This document shows, piece by piece, positions 43,744 through 52,130 of a DNA stretch of 64,000 nt (the first letter of the stretch is position 1; every line of letters begins with the position of its first letter). The DNA is taken from the NCBI RefSeq assembly GCF_023073335.1, contig NZ_JADPJG010000026.1, positions 97,945-161,944 on the forward strand. The letters are read 5' to 3'. The stretch comes from Bradyrhizobium sp. 21. GTDB lineage: Bacteria; Pseudomonadota; Alphaproteobacteria; Rhizobiales; Xanthobacteraceae. The notes below the pieces were generated by a model. It was given only the letters and a program-made list of their open reading frames with translations. It was not told where the DNA came from and did not search any database. The position numbers and the translations under genes were made by a program.

Positions 43744-44370
43744 CTACTGATCTCTGGCGCTGGCGGTGGAAATCGCCGGCTTGGTATCGCCCAGCGAGAC
43801 CCAGACATTGGGATCGCTCTGCGACTGGCGCTTGACGAAGCGGTAGCCGGTCTCCGTCCAGGCAACGACGTTCTCGTTCTGATTGTCGAGAACGAATTCG
43901 CCCTTGTCGGTCTTCACCGTCAGCACCGCGTGTCCTTCGCCCTTCTTGTCGCGCACGACGGTGATCAGCAGGGCCTCGCGCGGCCATCCGGCATCGATCA
44001 GCATCTTGCGCTTCAACAGCACGTAGTCTTCACAGTCGCCGTAACCGTCCGACGGCAGCGACCACTTCTCGATCACGCCCCAGTGCTCCTGGTCGGTCAA
44101 AGGCTTGACGGTCTCGTTGACCCAGCGATTGACCTTGACGAGGTCGCGCCATGCGGCCTGCGACATCACGATGTCGCGCGGCTGCGTCGGCCCGCCCTGG
44201 CACTGGGCGGAATTATCCGCACAGAACTCGACCCAGCCGATCGGCGCACGCGTGGTGTCGCCGAGGCTTGCGTACAGCAGACGGCCTTCGCCCGCCTGCG
44301 CTGCCGCGCTGATCCCGAAGAGCATGGCGGCCAGCGCCATTCCCTTCCCCTGTCCCCTGAACTCAAACAT
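43744..44370 (-). CDS. Transglutaminase-like cysteine peptidase (BTLCP family)
   Basis: 208 residues from ATG 44370 (frame open to 44400). Signal peptide MALAAMLFGISAAAQA. The catalytic core has DGYGDCEDYVLLKRKMLI (Cys), GEGHAVLTVKT (His) and FVLDNQNENVV (Asp), the layout of BTLCP peptidases (bacterial transglutaminase-like cysteine proteinases). The best-studied member, LapG, releases surface adhesins by proteolysis in Pseudomonas; many Bradyrhizobium copies are of unknown target. Periplasmic. No LapD-like receptor is adjacent. A terminator follows. Confidence 0.9.
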   Translation of the reverse strand: MFEFRGQGKGMALAAMLFGISAAAQAGEGRLLYASLGDTTRAPIGWVEFCADNSAQCQGGPTQPRDIVMSQAAWRDLVKVNRWVNETVKPLTDQEHWGVIEKWSLPSDGYGDCEDYVLLKRKMLIDAGWPREALLITVVRDKKGEGHAVLTVKTDKGEFVLDNQNENVVAWTETGYRFVKRQSQSDPNVWVSLGDTKPAISTASARDQ

Positions 44371-44400
44371 TGCGGCCCCCGTTTCTTGTTGGGACCACAT

Positions 44401-44629
44401 TGCGCAGTGAGCTTTTGAGTTGCCGCTAAGTCAACCAAGTCAAGTCGAGACGAATACAAGTAAAAGGAGCGGCGAATTCGATCTATACTTGAATCAAGTT
44501 CGAATAAAATTCGATATGACTGCAATTGATTCAAATTTTAGGAGTTAACGCGGAAACGCTGGCGGAACCGTCGTTTGCGTACGCCGGCAGCCCTCGCGTT
44601 AACCCGCCCGACGCTCGTCGCGACGCGCG
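44401..44629. other. AT-rich divergent-free intergenic segment
   Basis: About 230 bases upstream of the BTLCP gene, AT-rich at 44440-44545 against GC-rich surroundings (for example ACTTGAATCAAGTTCG, with TCAAGT recurring several times in both senses). It must carry the BTLCP promoter. No gene is evident. Confidence 0.45.
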
Positions 44630-44663
44630 AAAAAGGCGGCGTCCGCATCGCGGAGGCCGCCTT
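44630..44663 (-). terminator. Intrinsic terminator (minus strand)
   Basis: AAGGCGGC (44633-44640) pairs with GCCGCCTT (44656-44663), and inside it TCCGC pairs with GCGGA around ATC. On the minus strand five Ts follow (44634-44630). It lies 39 bases after the stop of the PilZ gene. Confidence 0.9.
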
Positions 44664-44701
44664 CAGGGCTGGAAAAACAGTGGTTTTGACGCTGTCGCGC
44701 T

Positions 44702-45313
44702 TTACCGCGCGGTAACGCTCTCTTCGAGTGTCTCGATCGGCTGCGAATGCATGAACTCGAGCGCGAAGCCGTCCTCGAGGTTTCGGACCACGCGGCCCTG
44801 GACACGGCCGAGCAGAACCGTCGATTTCAGTGGTGGCCGGTTCTCCGCGGCAATCGCTGCGCCCGACAGCGACAGGTCGATGATGCGGCAGGTCATCTTG
44901 GTGCCGTCCTCGAGCGTCAGCACCGCGATCGGGTTGCGCGGTACGATACGGTCGTGGCGGCGGTCTTCCGGCAAATTGAGGATGTCGCGGTTGGCGAGCC
45001 AGGTCAGCTGTGCCGCGAGCTTGTCGCGCTTGCGCGGCGTCGCACCCACCGTCATGGCGAAGCCATTGTCGATGATGCGGGTGATCTTGCCCTCGACGCG
45101 GCCGATATGGTCGAGATAGGCGACCACGCGATCGCCGACATTGCCGATGCCGGGGGCCAGAAGCGCCAGCCCGCCCGGCGACATGTTGATCACCTGGCAG
45201 GGGAATTCACGGCGGTCCGGCAGCATGTAGCGGCCGAGCAGGTGAACCTTCACCCGCTGGAAACGCCGACGCTCCTCGGCGGCCGGAAGAAATTTTTTGT
45301 GCGCCAACGCCAT
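44702..45313 (-). CDS. Protein with two PilZ domains
   Basis: 203 residues. Domain 1 starts ERRRFQRVKVHLLGRYML and continues CQVINMSPGGLALLAPG; domain 2 starts RHDRIVPRNPIAVLTLED and continues CRIIDLSLSGAAIAAENRP. Both have the RxxxR and (D/N)xSxxG motifs of c-di-GMP-binding PilZ domains; motif 1 of domain 2 is HDRIVPR, somewhat altered. No output domain, so it should act by binding a partner in a motility, polysaccharide or adhesion process. ATG 45313 is preferred; GTG 45319 is alternative. Its nearness to a BTLCP peptidase is of interest since LapG-type peptidases are controlled by c-di-GMP. Confidence 0.9.
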   Translation of the reverse strand: MALAHKKFLPAAEERRRFQRVKVHLLGRYMLPDRREFPCQVINMSPGGLALLAPGIGNVGDRVVAYLDHIGRVEGKITRIIDNGFAMTVGATPRKRDKLAAQLTWLANRDILNLPEDRRHDRIVPRNPIAVLTLEDGTKMTCRIIDLSLSGAAIAAENRPPLKSTVLLGRVQGRVVRNLEDGFALEFMHSQPIETLEESVTAR

Positions 45314-45381
45314 TTTCACAACCCGACCCCCCGCCTGGCGGAGTCCGGGACGACCCTAAGGTGCACAGGGTTAATGCCGCG

Positions 45382-46548
45382 TTAGGATTGGGCACGTCGA
45401 TGACGGACAGACACAATGCGCTCGAAAAGCCACATCAAGGGCGGGCAGGCCAGCACCGTCAGCGCACCGAGGTCGAGCGCGACCGCGGCGGTGCCTGCCG
45501 ATTTGGCGAGCCGGCCCGCCACCGCCGGCCCCAGCATCATCGCGGCATAGAAGAGCGTGTAGAACACGCCCATCCCGATCGCCCTCGTTTCCGGCACGAG
45601 CACGCGGGCAGCCAGGCTCATGATCGGGCCGGCGGGGACGCCGCCGATCAGGCCGCCCAGGATGAGGATCGGGATCACGGCATCGGACCGGGTCAGCCAG
45701 GCCAACAGCCCAGCCACCACGAGGCTGGCAGCGATCGCCAAGAGGAATGGCCGCTTGAAACGATCGGCGAGATAGCCGCCGGCCGGCACCGAGATCACCG
45801 ACAGCCACATCACGAGGCTGATCGCCGATCCTGCTGCCGCAATGCTCCAGCCGCGCTCGGCGAGCAGAGATGGGCCGAACGAGAAGATCATGGCGAAGCC
45901 AATATTATAGAGACCCCAGATCATGCCCGCGACGATCACCGCCAGCAGCGCGAGAGGGTCGAGCTGGCCCGGGCTGGCCGCGCTGGCCGTCGTCGCCGGC
46001 GGCGGCTGGTAGAACGCGATCAGCACAATGCCGACCGCGGTCAGCGCGCCGCTCGCCAGGAACACGGCGCCCGCGCCATAGGCGGTGCCGAGCGCCGGCA
46101 GCACCAGTAGCGAGATCGCAACGCCGGCCGGCCAGGAGTTGACGAAGATCGCCATCGCGGTTGCGATCTCCTTGCCGGCAAACCAGTCGGTGCCCATCTT
46201 GGTGAGCTGCACCGTCAGCAGCACGCCGCCGGCGCCGGAGGCGAGCCGGCCCGCCATCTGCCAGCCCCAGATGTCGGTGGTGGCCATGAGCAGGCTGCCG
46301 GCCGTCATCAGCAGCAACGCGGCGATGGTTGTCGGCTTGTCGCCGAGGGTGCGGCCGATCGCGCCGCCCGGCAGCGCCAGCACGATGCCGGGTGTGAAAT
46401 AGAGCCCGATCAGGATGCCGATATCGGCGAGCCCGACGCCAAAGGTCTGTTGCAGCAGCGGCGCCACCGCGGCCACGCTCTGGAACTGGAACGCGATGGT
46501 GAGGCGAACGACAAATAGGATCGCAAGAATGCCCCAGCGATTGCGCAC
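45382..46548 (-). CDS. MFS transporter
   Basis: 388 residues from GTG 46548, chosen because GGAGATGAG lies just upstream; the frame opens at 46593. Twelve helices are expected, with FVVRLTIAFQFQSVAAVAPL in helix 1, LPGGAIGRTLGDKP as the loop 2-3 motif and PAGGYLADRFKRPFLLAIAA as its second-half repeat. It belongs to the CynX/NNP-like or general sugar-phosphate-like MFS group; direction and substrate are not readable. The neighbouring MFS gene at 46631 is on the same strand, 82 bases upstream. Confidence 0.85.
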   Translation of the reverse strand: MRNRWGILAILFVVRLTIAFQFQSVAAVAPLLQQTFGVGLADIGILIGLYFTPGIVLALPGGAIGRTLGDKPTTIAALLLMTAGSLLMATTDIWGWQMAGRLASGAGGVLLTVQLTKMGTDWFAGKEIATAMAIFVNSWPAGVAISLLVLPALGTAYGAGAVFLASGALTAVGIVLIAFYQPPPATTASAASPGQLDPLALLAVIVAGMIWGLYNIGFAMIFSFGPSLLAERGWSIAAAGSAISLVMWLSVISVPAGGYLADRFKRPFLLAIAASLVVAGLLAWLTRSDAVIPILILGGLIGGVPAGPIMSLAARVLVPETRAIGMGVFYTLFYAAMMLGPAVAGRLAKSAGTAAVALDLGALTVLACPPLMWLFERIVSVRHRRAQS

Positions 46549-46630
46549 CGCCTCATCTCCCCAAGCCCCTGTATCGCAAGCCCTGTATCGCAAGCACTTG
46601 CATCGAAGGTGCGGTGGGAAGGGATGAGAG

Positions 46631-47878
46631 TCAACCGGCCGCCTTCTTCGTCGCGTGCTGATAGAGAAGACACAGCAGCGCCAGCAGCACGGCGGCCGAC
46701 AGCCCGAGCGACCAGTGAATTCCGATCGCCGCGCCTGATAGCCCCACGGTGATGCCGCTGAACGCCCGCATGCCGAGCCCCGCCATGTTGTAGAGACCGA
46801 CCACGCGACCGCGGATGTCGGACGGCGCGTTCAGCTGCACCAGCGCCTGCGCCATGGTGTTGAAGGACAGCTCGAAGAAGCCCGCAAAGAACAGCAGCCC
46901 GATCGCAACCGGATAGATCCGTACCGAGGCGAAGCCGAGCAGCGCCACGGCCCACAGCATCGCGAGCGTGATCGCGGTGCGCGGCGTGCCCTTCAGCCGT
47001 CCCCAGGATTCCAGCGCGATGCCGGCGAGCAGCGCCCCGGCCGCATCGGCCGCGAGCAGCACGCTGTAGGACACGCCGGGATCGCCATGGCCGAGATCGC
47101 CGGCAAAGCCCGGCATCTGCGCGTGATAGGCGTTGCCGATCATGAAGGAGGTGAGGCCGGCAAGCCATGTCATTGCGGTCAGCACCGGCTGCGTGCCGAT
47201 GGCGCGGATGGTCAGCATGATGTCGGCAAGGCCGCGCACGGCGAAGCGCCGCACGGCCACGCTGTTGTCGCGCACCGGCGCCCAGAACAGCCACAGCAGC
47301 ATCGGCAGATAGAACAGCGTGTTGAAGATGATGCCATGCGATGTGCCGAGCGTGAGCATGATGATTCCGCCGACGGCGGGCCCGACCAGAATGCCGAGAT
47401 AGCGCGCCATCGCGTTCAGCCGCACTGCGCTCGGCAGATCAGCCGGGCCGACGAGGTCGTAGAGCAGGAGCTGGTTCGGCGTCTGCCACAACACGCCGGC
47501 GCAACCATGGATCACCAGCAGCAGCATCGCGTGCCACATCTGGATCGTGTCGGTGATGAAGAAGAAGCCCCATCCGGCGGAGGCCAATATGAACAGCAGC
47601 ATGCCGCACTGGATGATCCGGCGCGGATCGACCCGGTCGGCGAGCCCGCCGACCGCAACCGAGAACAACAGGAACGGCAGCCAGTGCGACAGCACCGCAA
47701 AGCCCGCCAGCGCCGGCGAATGGAATTTCTGGAACACCACCCAGTAGCTGATCACATGCTCGATATTGTCGGCCATCATCGCCAGCACGTAGGCGATGAA
47801 CTGGAGCCGGTACGGCACCGACTTCATCGCCGCGAACGATCCGGACGCGACCACGGGATTTTGGGGGAGGGGGTTCAA
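46631..47878 (-). CDS. MFS transporter (EntS/MFS_3-like exporter)
   Basis: About 415 residues, TTG start at 47878 preferred because AGGTG lies 6-7 bases upstream and ASGSFAAMKSVPYRLQFI is the typical opening of this group; GTG 47851 or ATG 47824 could also serve and the frame opens at 47935. Twelve helices, with GGLADRVDPRRIIQCGMLLF as the loop motif and IRGRVVGLYNMAGLGMRAFS in the second half, as in enterobactin exporter EntS and related MFS_3 proteins. Probably an exporter of a small molecule; no siderophore genes are near. Confidence 0.85.
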   Translation of the reverse strand: MNPLPQNPVVASGSFAAMKSVPYRLQFIAYVLAMMADNIEHVISYWVVFQKFHSPALAGFAVLSHWLPFLLFSVAVGGLADRVDPRRIIQCGMLLFILASAGWGFFFITDTIQMWHAMLLLVIHGCAGVLWQTPNQLLLYDLVGPADLPSAVRLNAMARYLGILVGPAVGGIIMLTLGTSHGIIFNTLFYLPMLLWLFWAPVRDNSVAVRRFAVRGLADIMLTIRAIGTQPVLTAMTWLAGLTSFMIGNAYHAQMPGFAGDLGHGDPGVSYSVLLAADAAGALLAGIALESWGRLKGTPRTAITLAMLWAVALLGFASVRIYPVAIGLLFFAGFFELSFNTMAQALVQLNAPSDIRGRVVGLYNMAGLGMRAFSGITVGLSGAAIGIHWSLGLSAAVLLALLCLLYQHATKKAAG

Positions 47879-47957
47879 GGGGGAGCACCTGGGTGAGACC
47901 CTTGGGGCCTTACACTTCCGCCACCGGCCGCTCAAGACACTTGGGTGTGTGGGGCGG

Positions 47958-47987
47958 GTAGCCCGGATGAGCGCAGCGATATCCGGG
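47958..47987. repeat. REP-like palindrome, copy 1 (half unit)
   Basis: GTAGCCCGGATGAGCGCAGC at 47958-47977 and on to ATATCCGGG. The same word series returns at 48288 and, altered, at 52453. This copy lacks the distal inverted arm. Confidence 0.75.
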
Positions 47988-48045
47988 TCTTCCCAAGTCT
48001 GATATGCAAGAGGCCGTCAACTAAGGCGGCTTACGGAAGCAGACA

Positions 48046-48282
48046 ATGAATTGTCATTGGGAAAGGATCGGCCGTTTCTCCTCGCCGGGCGAGTTGCAAC
48101 ACTTCCTGCAATGGATGGGCGAACAGATAGCAAGCGGAATGGCCAAGGAAATCGATGCGCCGGCTGATCAACAGGCCATCGCAGGCGAACGATGGTTTCA
48201 ACACATATCGTCAGGCGCGTGCTGGCGGCTCGTTCCTGCCGATGGCCCATTGGCTCCCGGATTTTGGCCGCTTAAAAATTAA
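48046..48282 (+). CDS. Small conserved hypothetical protein
   Basis: 78 residues: GELQHFLQWMGEQIASGMA, then RWFQHISSGACWRLVPADGP and a hydrophobic end LAPGFWPLKN. No signal or membrane segment. The pattern WFxxxxSGxxWRLVxPDxP with a final Trp resembles small uncharacterised Bradyrhizobium proteins that I recall without a name. Flanked on both sides by REP-like palindromes. Possibly a stand-alone immunity-like or regulatory protein; no support either way. Confidence 0.65.
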   Translation: MNCHWERIGRFSSPGELQHFLQWMGEQIASGMAKEIDAPADQQAIAGERWFQHISSGACWRLVPADGPLAPGFWPLKN

Positions 48283-48287
48283 GCCCT

Positions 48288-48353
48288 TAGCCCGGATGAG
48301 CGACGATATCCGGGAGCGCTGCCCCCGCATAACGCTTCGCTCATGCGGGCTAC
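48288..48353. repeat. REP-like palindrome, copy 2 (full unit)
   Basis: Begins TAGCCCGGATGAGCGACGAT and ends GCGGGCTACG, so the ends are inverted copies (TAGCCCG/CGGGCTA). Located between a small gene and the alcohol dehydrogenase gene. Confidence 0.8.
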
Positions 48354-48446
48354 GAGCCGCGGCTTGGCACGCCCGCGCATCTCACATACGCTTCGCCTTA
48401 GCCCGCACCACCAACCATAACAAAAGCGGGCAGTGAGGAAACAGCC

Positions 48447-49598
48447 ATGGACCAGATCCGCGTCTGCACCCACGCAGGACCGGGCAGCGAGCCCGTGATC
48501 CGTAGCGTGCCATGGCCGAAGGTCGGCCGAAAGGCCGCGCTGATCAAGGTCGGCGCTTGCGGGGTCTGCGGCACCGACCTGCACATCCTCAAAGGTCACT
48601 GGCCGAAGCCGCTGCCCTGGCCGTTCACACTCGGCCACGAGATTGGCGGAATCATCGTCGAATGCGGCGATGAATTCATCGAGGATTTCATGAGCAAGCC
48701 GCTCAAGGTGGGATCGAAGGTGATGATCCCGCCGCTGATGCCCTGCGGCCACTGCTATTACTGCGTCCATTATCCGCAAGTCGCCAACAAGTGCCTGACG
48801 CCGGTCTATTACGGCCGTTATCTCGGCTTCGATAAACCACCTCACATGTGGGGCGGCTGGGCCGAATATGTCTATGTCGATCTCGACATGCTGCCAGGCA
48901 CCAAGATCTACAGGCTGCCCGATGACATGTCGCTGCGGCTGGGCGCGCTGTCCGAGCCGCTGACGTCCTGCATCCGCGCCTTCAACCGTGCCAGCCGCGC
49001 CGGCGGTTTCACTTGGGGCGACACGGTGGTGATCCAGGGCTCGGGCCCGATCGGCATTTTGGCCGTCGCGGCAGCATTGGAGATGGGGGCGGGGCGCGTG
49101 ATCTGCGTCGGCGCGCCGGAGGAGCCGCGGCTCAAGCTCGCGCGCGAGTTCGGCGCCGAGGCGACGGTGAACATCGACGAGCTGAGGTCACCGCAAGACC
49201 GCATCGCGCGCGTGCGTGACATCATCGGCGGCTTCGGCGCCGATCTGGTGATGGATTGCTCGGGCCACCCCTCGGCCGGCCCCGAAGGCATCGAGATGCT
49301 GCGCGACGGCGGCACCTATGTCGAGATGGGCCAGTTCACCGACGCCGGCTCGATCGAGACTTCATGGCACCGCATCTGCACCAAGGATATTAACGTGCTG
49401 GGCTCCTGGGGTTTTACCGCCAACGATCTGCCGCTCGGCGTCGACATGCTCCATCGCACGGCGGGCAAATATCCCTGGCTGAAGATGCAAACGATCTATC
49501 CGTTCACGGAAGACGGCGTCGCGCAGGCGGTCAGGGATGCGATGGCGATGAAGACGGTGAAGTCGACGATCGTGCCATGGCCGGAGCTGGTGGAGTAG
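48447..49598 (+). CDS. Zinc-dependent alcohol dehydrogenase family protein
   Basis: 383 residues, medium-chain dehydrogenase/reductase. The catalytic zinc site is GACGVCGTDLH (Cys) with LGHEIGG (His-Glu); the structural zinc site is in PCGHCYYCVHYPQVANKC. The NAD(P) fold has VVIQGSGPIGILAVAAALEM. Such enzymes oxidise polyols, alcohols or threonine-like substrates; the exact one is open. It is complete. A degenerate copy of a 3' part of such a gene lies 2.5 kb downstream at 52036-52130 beyond the inserted ATPase-DUF4435 pair. Confidence 0.92.
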   Translation: MDQIRVCTHAGPGSEPVIRSVPWPKVGRKAALIKVGACGVCGTDLHILKGHWPKPLPWPFTLGHEIGGIIVECGDEFIEDFMSKPLKVGSKVMIPPLMPCGHCYYCVHYPQVANKCLTPVYYGRYLGFDKPPHMWGGWAEYVYVDLDMLPGTKIYRLPDDMSLRLGALSEPLTSCIRAFNRASRAGGFTWGDTVVIQGSGPIGILAVAAALEMGAGRVICVGAPEEPRLKLAREFGAEATVNIDELRSPQDRIARVRDIIGGFGADLVMDCSGHPSAGPEGIEMLRDGGTYVEMGQFTDAGSIETSWHRICTKDINVLGSWGFTANDLPLGVDMLHRTAGKYPWLKMQTIYPFTEDGVAQAVRDAMAMKTVKSTIVPWPELVE

Positions 49599-49663
49599 GC
49601 TAAGGACGAAATTCATAGCGTCTTGACTGCGATAGCAGCTAACGATCGGCCTTGTTCGCGAGG

Positions 49664-50530
49664 CTAAATCGGCCGAATTCGAAAAATCTGATACGGTGAA
49701 TTGTTCGCTTCCCAAGTCCGTAACATAGCGTACATGGTCGTTTGGACCAAGGCGTCCCAATCAAAGGCGAGGCGCAAGCCCGATTCGACCTCGCTCGCCC
49801 ACGTTTGGTGGATGCGCTTGTTGCCAATCATCTTTCGAAGTGCAATTCCGAGAAAAGCCGCAACGTCATGGCCGTTCGCCGTCTGGAGGCAATCGTGTTG
49901 TTGTTTTCGTTCGACAGCAATTAGCCTTAGCAATTGATCTTTCGTGCATCGAGTGTTGGACCGGAGAATGATCTCATTCACCAATTGATTGTAATCGACA
50001 GAGAGATCGTTAGGGCTGACGAAATCGTCATGTCTTAAGTCTTTGAAGTAAAGCGATAGGTTGTCTCTTGCTGAGACTAGGCGGCAAAATGCCAAAGGAA
50101 GCGTGCTGTCAATGACCGCCTCCCTAAGCTTGGATGCATCAGAGTCGAATAATCGCTTTACACGGTCCGCGTCAGCATGTTCGCGAAGATAGCGATCCAG
50201 TGCTGAAGAGGTGAATATCGTCAAATCCAAATCGTGCTGATCGGTGAGGTAGATGTTCTCAACCGGATGTTCGATATGGAAAACTCGATCGAAGTCAGCG
50301 TCGGCAAGTCCGGCTATTCCTTGAAATGCGTCATCTTCAAGAAGGTCTAAAGCGTCAATGACATTCTTTTTTCCAAACGCTATTTCGACATCGCATTTCT
50401 TGGGGTCGACAAATCGATCAAGCGCTCGTGCGTCATCCTCGCCTTCCAGAAGAAGGATTGCTCGTTTGTCGATTTGTCTCAGAAGTCGGATTTGTGCCGC
50501 AACATAGTATCCATCAATCTGTCCAATCAT
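49664..50530 (-). CDS. DUF4435 / TOPRIM-like protein, AriB-like
   Basis: 288 residues. Motifs typical of DUF4435: LLLEGEDDARALDRFV with Glu29, a GKKNVIDALD segment, the acidic IAGLADADFD (Asp77, Asp79, Asp81), and YLTDQHDLDLTIF. The Glu and the DxD motif are the metal-binding residues of TOPRIM nucleases. This is the family of AriB, the effector of the PARIS anti-phage system, in which AriB (released when AriA senses a phage anti-restriction protein) cuts tRNA; I infer the same kind of role here. It follows the ATPase gene by 2 bases. Base composition is AT-richer than the neighbours, consistent with horizontal gain. Not tested against an AriB model. Confidence 0.8.
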   Translation of the reverse strand: MIGQIDGYYVAAQIRLLRQIDKRAILLLEGEDDARALDRFVDPKKCDVEIAFGKKNVIDALDLLEDDAFQGIAGLADADFDRVFHIEHPVENIYLTDQHDLDLTIFTSSALDRYLREHADADRVKRLFDSDASKLREAVIDSTLPLAFCRLVSARDNLSLYFKDLRHDDFVSPNDLSVDYNQLVNEIILRSNTRCTKDQLLRLIAVERKQQHDCLQTANGHDVAAFLGIALRKMIGNKRIHQTWASEVESGLRLAFDWDALVQTTMYAMLRTWEANNSPYQIFRIRPI

Positions 50531-50532
50531 AT

Positions 50533-51864
50533 CTATTCGTCCACCGGTCCAAGTTCGACCGTCAAACTGAAGTGCTTGGCTACGACGGCGGGGGAGTGGG
50601 TCGCGAGCAGAACGTCGAAAGCATTTAGTTCGATGATTCGCTTCAGGCTTTCGATGAACGACTTTTGCCAGGCAACGTGGAGTGAGAGCTCGGGTTCATC
50701 AATTAAGATAAGTGAATTAGGCGTCACCTCGAAAAGAAGATCAAAAACCAAGATTAATTGATGCTGCTCGCCAGAGGAGAGCTTCTCTAGAGGCACTTCG
50801 ATGTTGGTTCTTGAGGTAATTCGAAAGCCAAGTTCTCGATCGATATGAATTGATTTGTCTATGAAACGCTTATCGATGAGTTCTTTGAATAGATCGAGGC
50901 GCGATCGCAGATTGTTGAATACGTCCAGTTTTTGGCTGGTGTCTCTAACGTAGATCTCGAGAGCCATGGCCACGCCGGATTCGATGTTTCCAGGTCGCAT
51001 AGTGACCGGCTGATATTCCGTATCGATAATGCCCGCACCCATGAGCGCCTCACGACGCTCGTCAAGCCGGGATAGCTCTTGTCTGAGTTCATCTTGGGTT
51101 AGCGTTGCCGTTCCTTGCGCTTCGAATACTCGTAACGGAAAAGTTCGGTCCAGCGACTGAGAGAGATTCGCGTACTTTGTAAGTGTGTCCTTCAGAATCG
51201 TTCTGAGCGTTTGAGCTTTTTGTTGTATGGCAAGCCCGGTGTCGCGGGCTCGTCGTCGCGGTGGGTATTCACCGAATTCATTCCCGTCTGAACCTGGTTG
51301 AAGAACTAAGAGGCGCTGAGTCTCGATTAGATGGCAGTCAAGGTCGCCAACCAGTCTCTTAAATTCATTCGGAATTTCATAATTAAAGGAGGCGAGCAAT
51401 TTTGGCGGCAGGTTGTAACGAGCCGCGAGGTCTCGTAGCGTTAGCTCCTCCCCATCTGTCTCGTCGATCCACAAGTCGGGGCCCATCTGCTCCCAGCTCG
51501 GAGGAATGTATCGACGCATTTCCCTCGCGGCGCGAGGATCAAGAATTGGGGGTGTCCACGTAACTTCATCCTGTCCGCGAATTCGGAGTGAGAATGATAG
51601 TGCGCCGCCGCCTGATTTCTCAAGGCGATGTATTCCAATCACCTCGCCGCCTGTGAAGGTAAAGCTTGCGGTACGAAATAGAATGTCACTGAAGTAGGTA
51701 AGCCGATTCCGAAAAAGCGCTTCGATGAACTTTAAACAAACGGTCTTCCCGCGACCGTTCGGTCCAATGATTATTGTAATCCGGTCTTTGAGGTTGAGGG
51801 AAATTTGATGGTCATAGAGACCGAACAATCCTTCTATCGAGAATTCCATCAATCGTGACGGCAT
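50533..51864 (-). CDS. ABC-type AAA ATPase, AriA-like
   Basis: 443 residues from ATG 51864, which has GGAGG 6 bases upstream; the frame is open to 52026 but the upstream part lacks support. The start FSIEGLFGLYDHQISLNLKD leads to Walker A GPNGRGKT at 34-41. A central helical region (residues about 200-330, with RQELSRLDERREALMG) is the expected coiled lid. Near the end lie LSSGEQHQLILVF (signature, from 362), LILIDEPELSLH (Walker B, near 385) and LATHSP (H-loop, near 421). This is the AAA_21/AAA_15 class found in OLD, RecF-like and AriA proteins. The partner DUF4435 gene argues for AriA. Lower GC than flanks. Confidence 0.85.
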   Translation of the reverse strand: MPSRLMEFSIEGLFGLYDHQISLNLKDRITIIIGPNGRGKTVCLKFIEALFRNRLTYFSDILFRTASFTFTGGEVIGIHRLEKSGGGALSFSLRIRGQDEVTWTPPILDPRAAREMRRYIPPSWEQMGPDLWIDETDGEELTLRDLAARYNLPPKLLASFNYEIPNEFKRLVGDLDCHLIETQRLLVLQPGSDGNEFGEYPPRRRARDTGLAIQQKAQTLRTILKDTLTKYANLSQSLDRTFPLRVFEAQGTATLTQDELRQELSRLDERREALMGAGIIDTEYQPVTMRPGNIESGVAMALEIYVRDTSQKLDVFNNLRSRLDLFKELIDKRFIDKSIHIDRELGFRITSRTNIEVPLEKLSSGEQHQLILVFDLLFEVTPNSLILIDEPELSLHVAWQKSFIESLKRIIELNAFDVLLATHSPAVVAKHFSLTVELGPVDE

Positions 51865-52035
51865 TGCTTCCTCCGGCAGGCTTGATACCATATACTTCTG
51901 ATTGTGCCAACGACGGACGCGTCCAATTGGGTGGGTTGTGCGGCGCGTCATCTGCGCTTGGCGAAACGTATCTAGCTTCGGTGCGAGGGTTCGGGTTGAA
52001 GGCCATCGTGCAGGAGGGCTGACCACGTAACCCCT

Positions 52036-52130
52036 GTGCTGGGGTCTTGGGGCTTCATCGGCAATGATTTGCCGCTCGGCGTCGATCGCACGGCGGGCAA
52101 ATACCCCTGGCTAAGATGCAGACGATCTGG
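52036..52130 (+). pseudogene. Fragment of a second alcohol dehydrogenase gene
   Basis: From GTGCTGGGGTCTTGGGGCTT to the base before GGGGTTTTTCG, this stretch aligns with codons around 49398-49500 of the intact dehydrogenase (GVxMLHRTAGKYPW region) at roughly 85 percent by eye, with one 9-base deletion and one single-base deletion. Nothing 5' of it remains. It is a decayed paralogue, not an exact duplicate. Confidence 0.8.

Noticed and set aside
48447..49598. Exact target-site or gene duplication made by the ATPase-DUF4435 insertion
   Set aside because: The dehydrogenase fragment at 52036 differs by about 15 percent and has deletions, so it is an older paralogue rather than a duplication made by the insertion.
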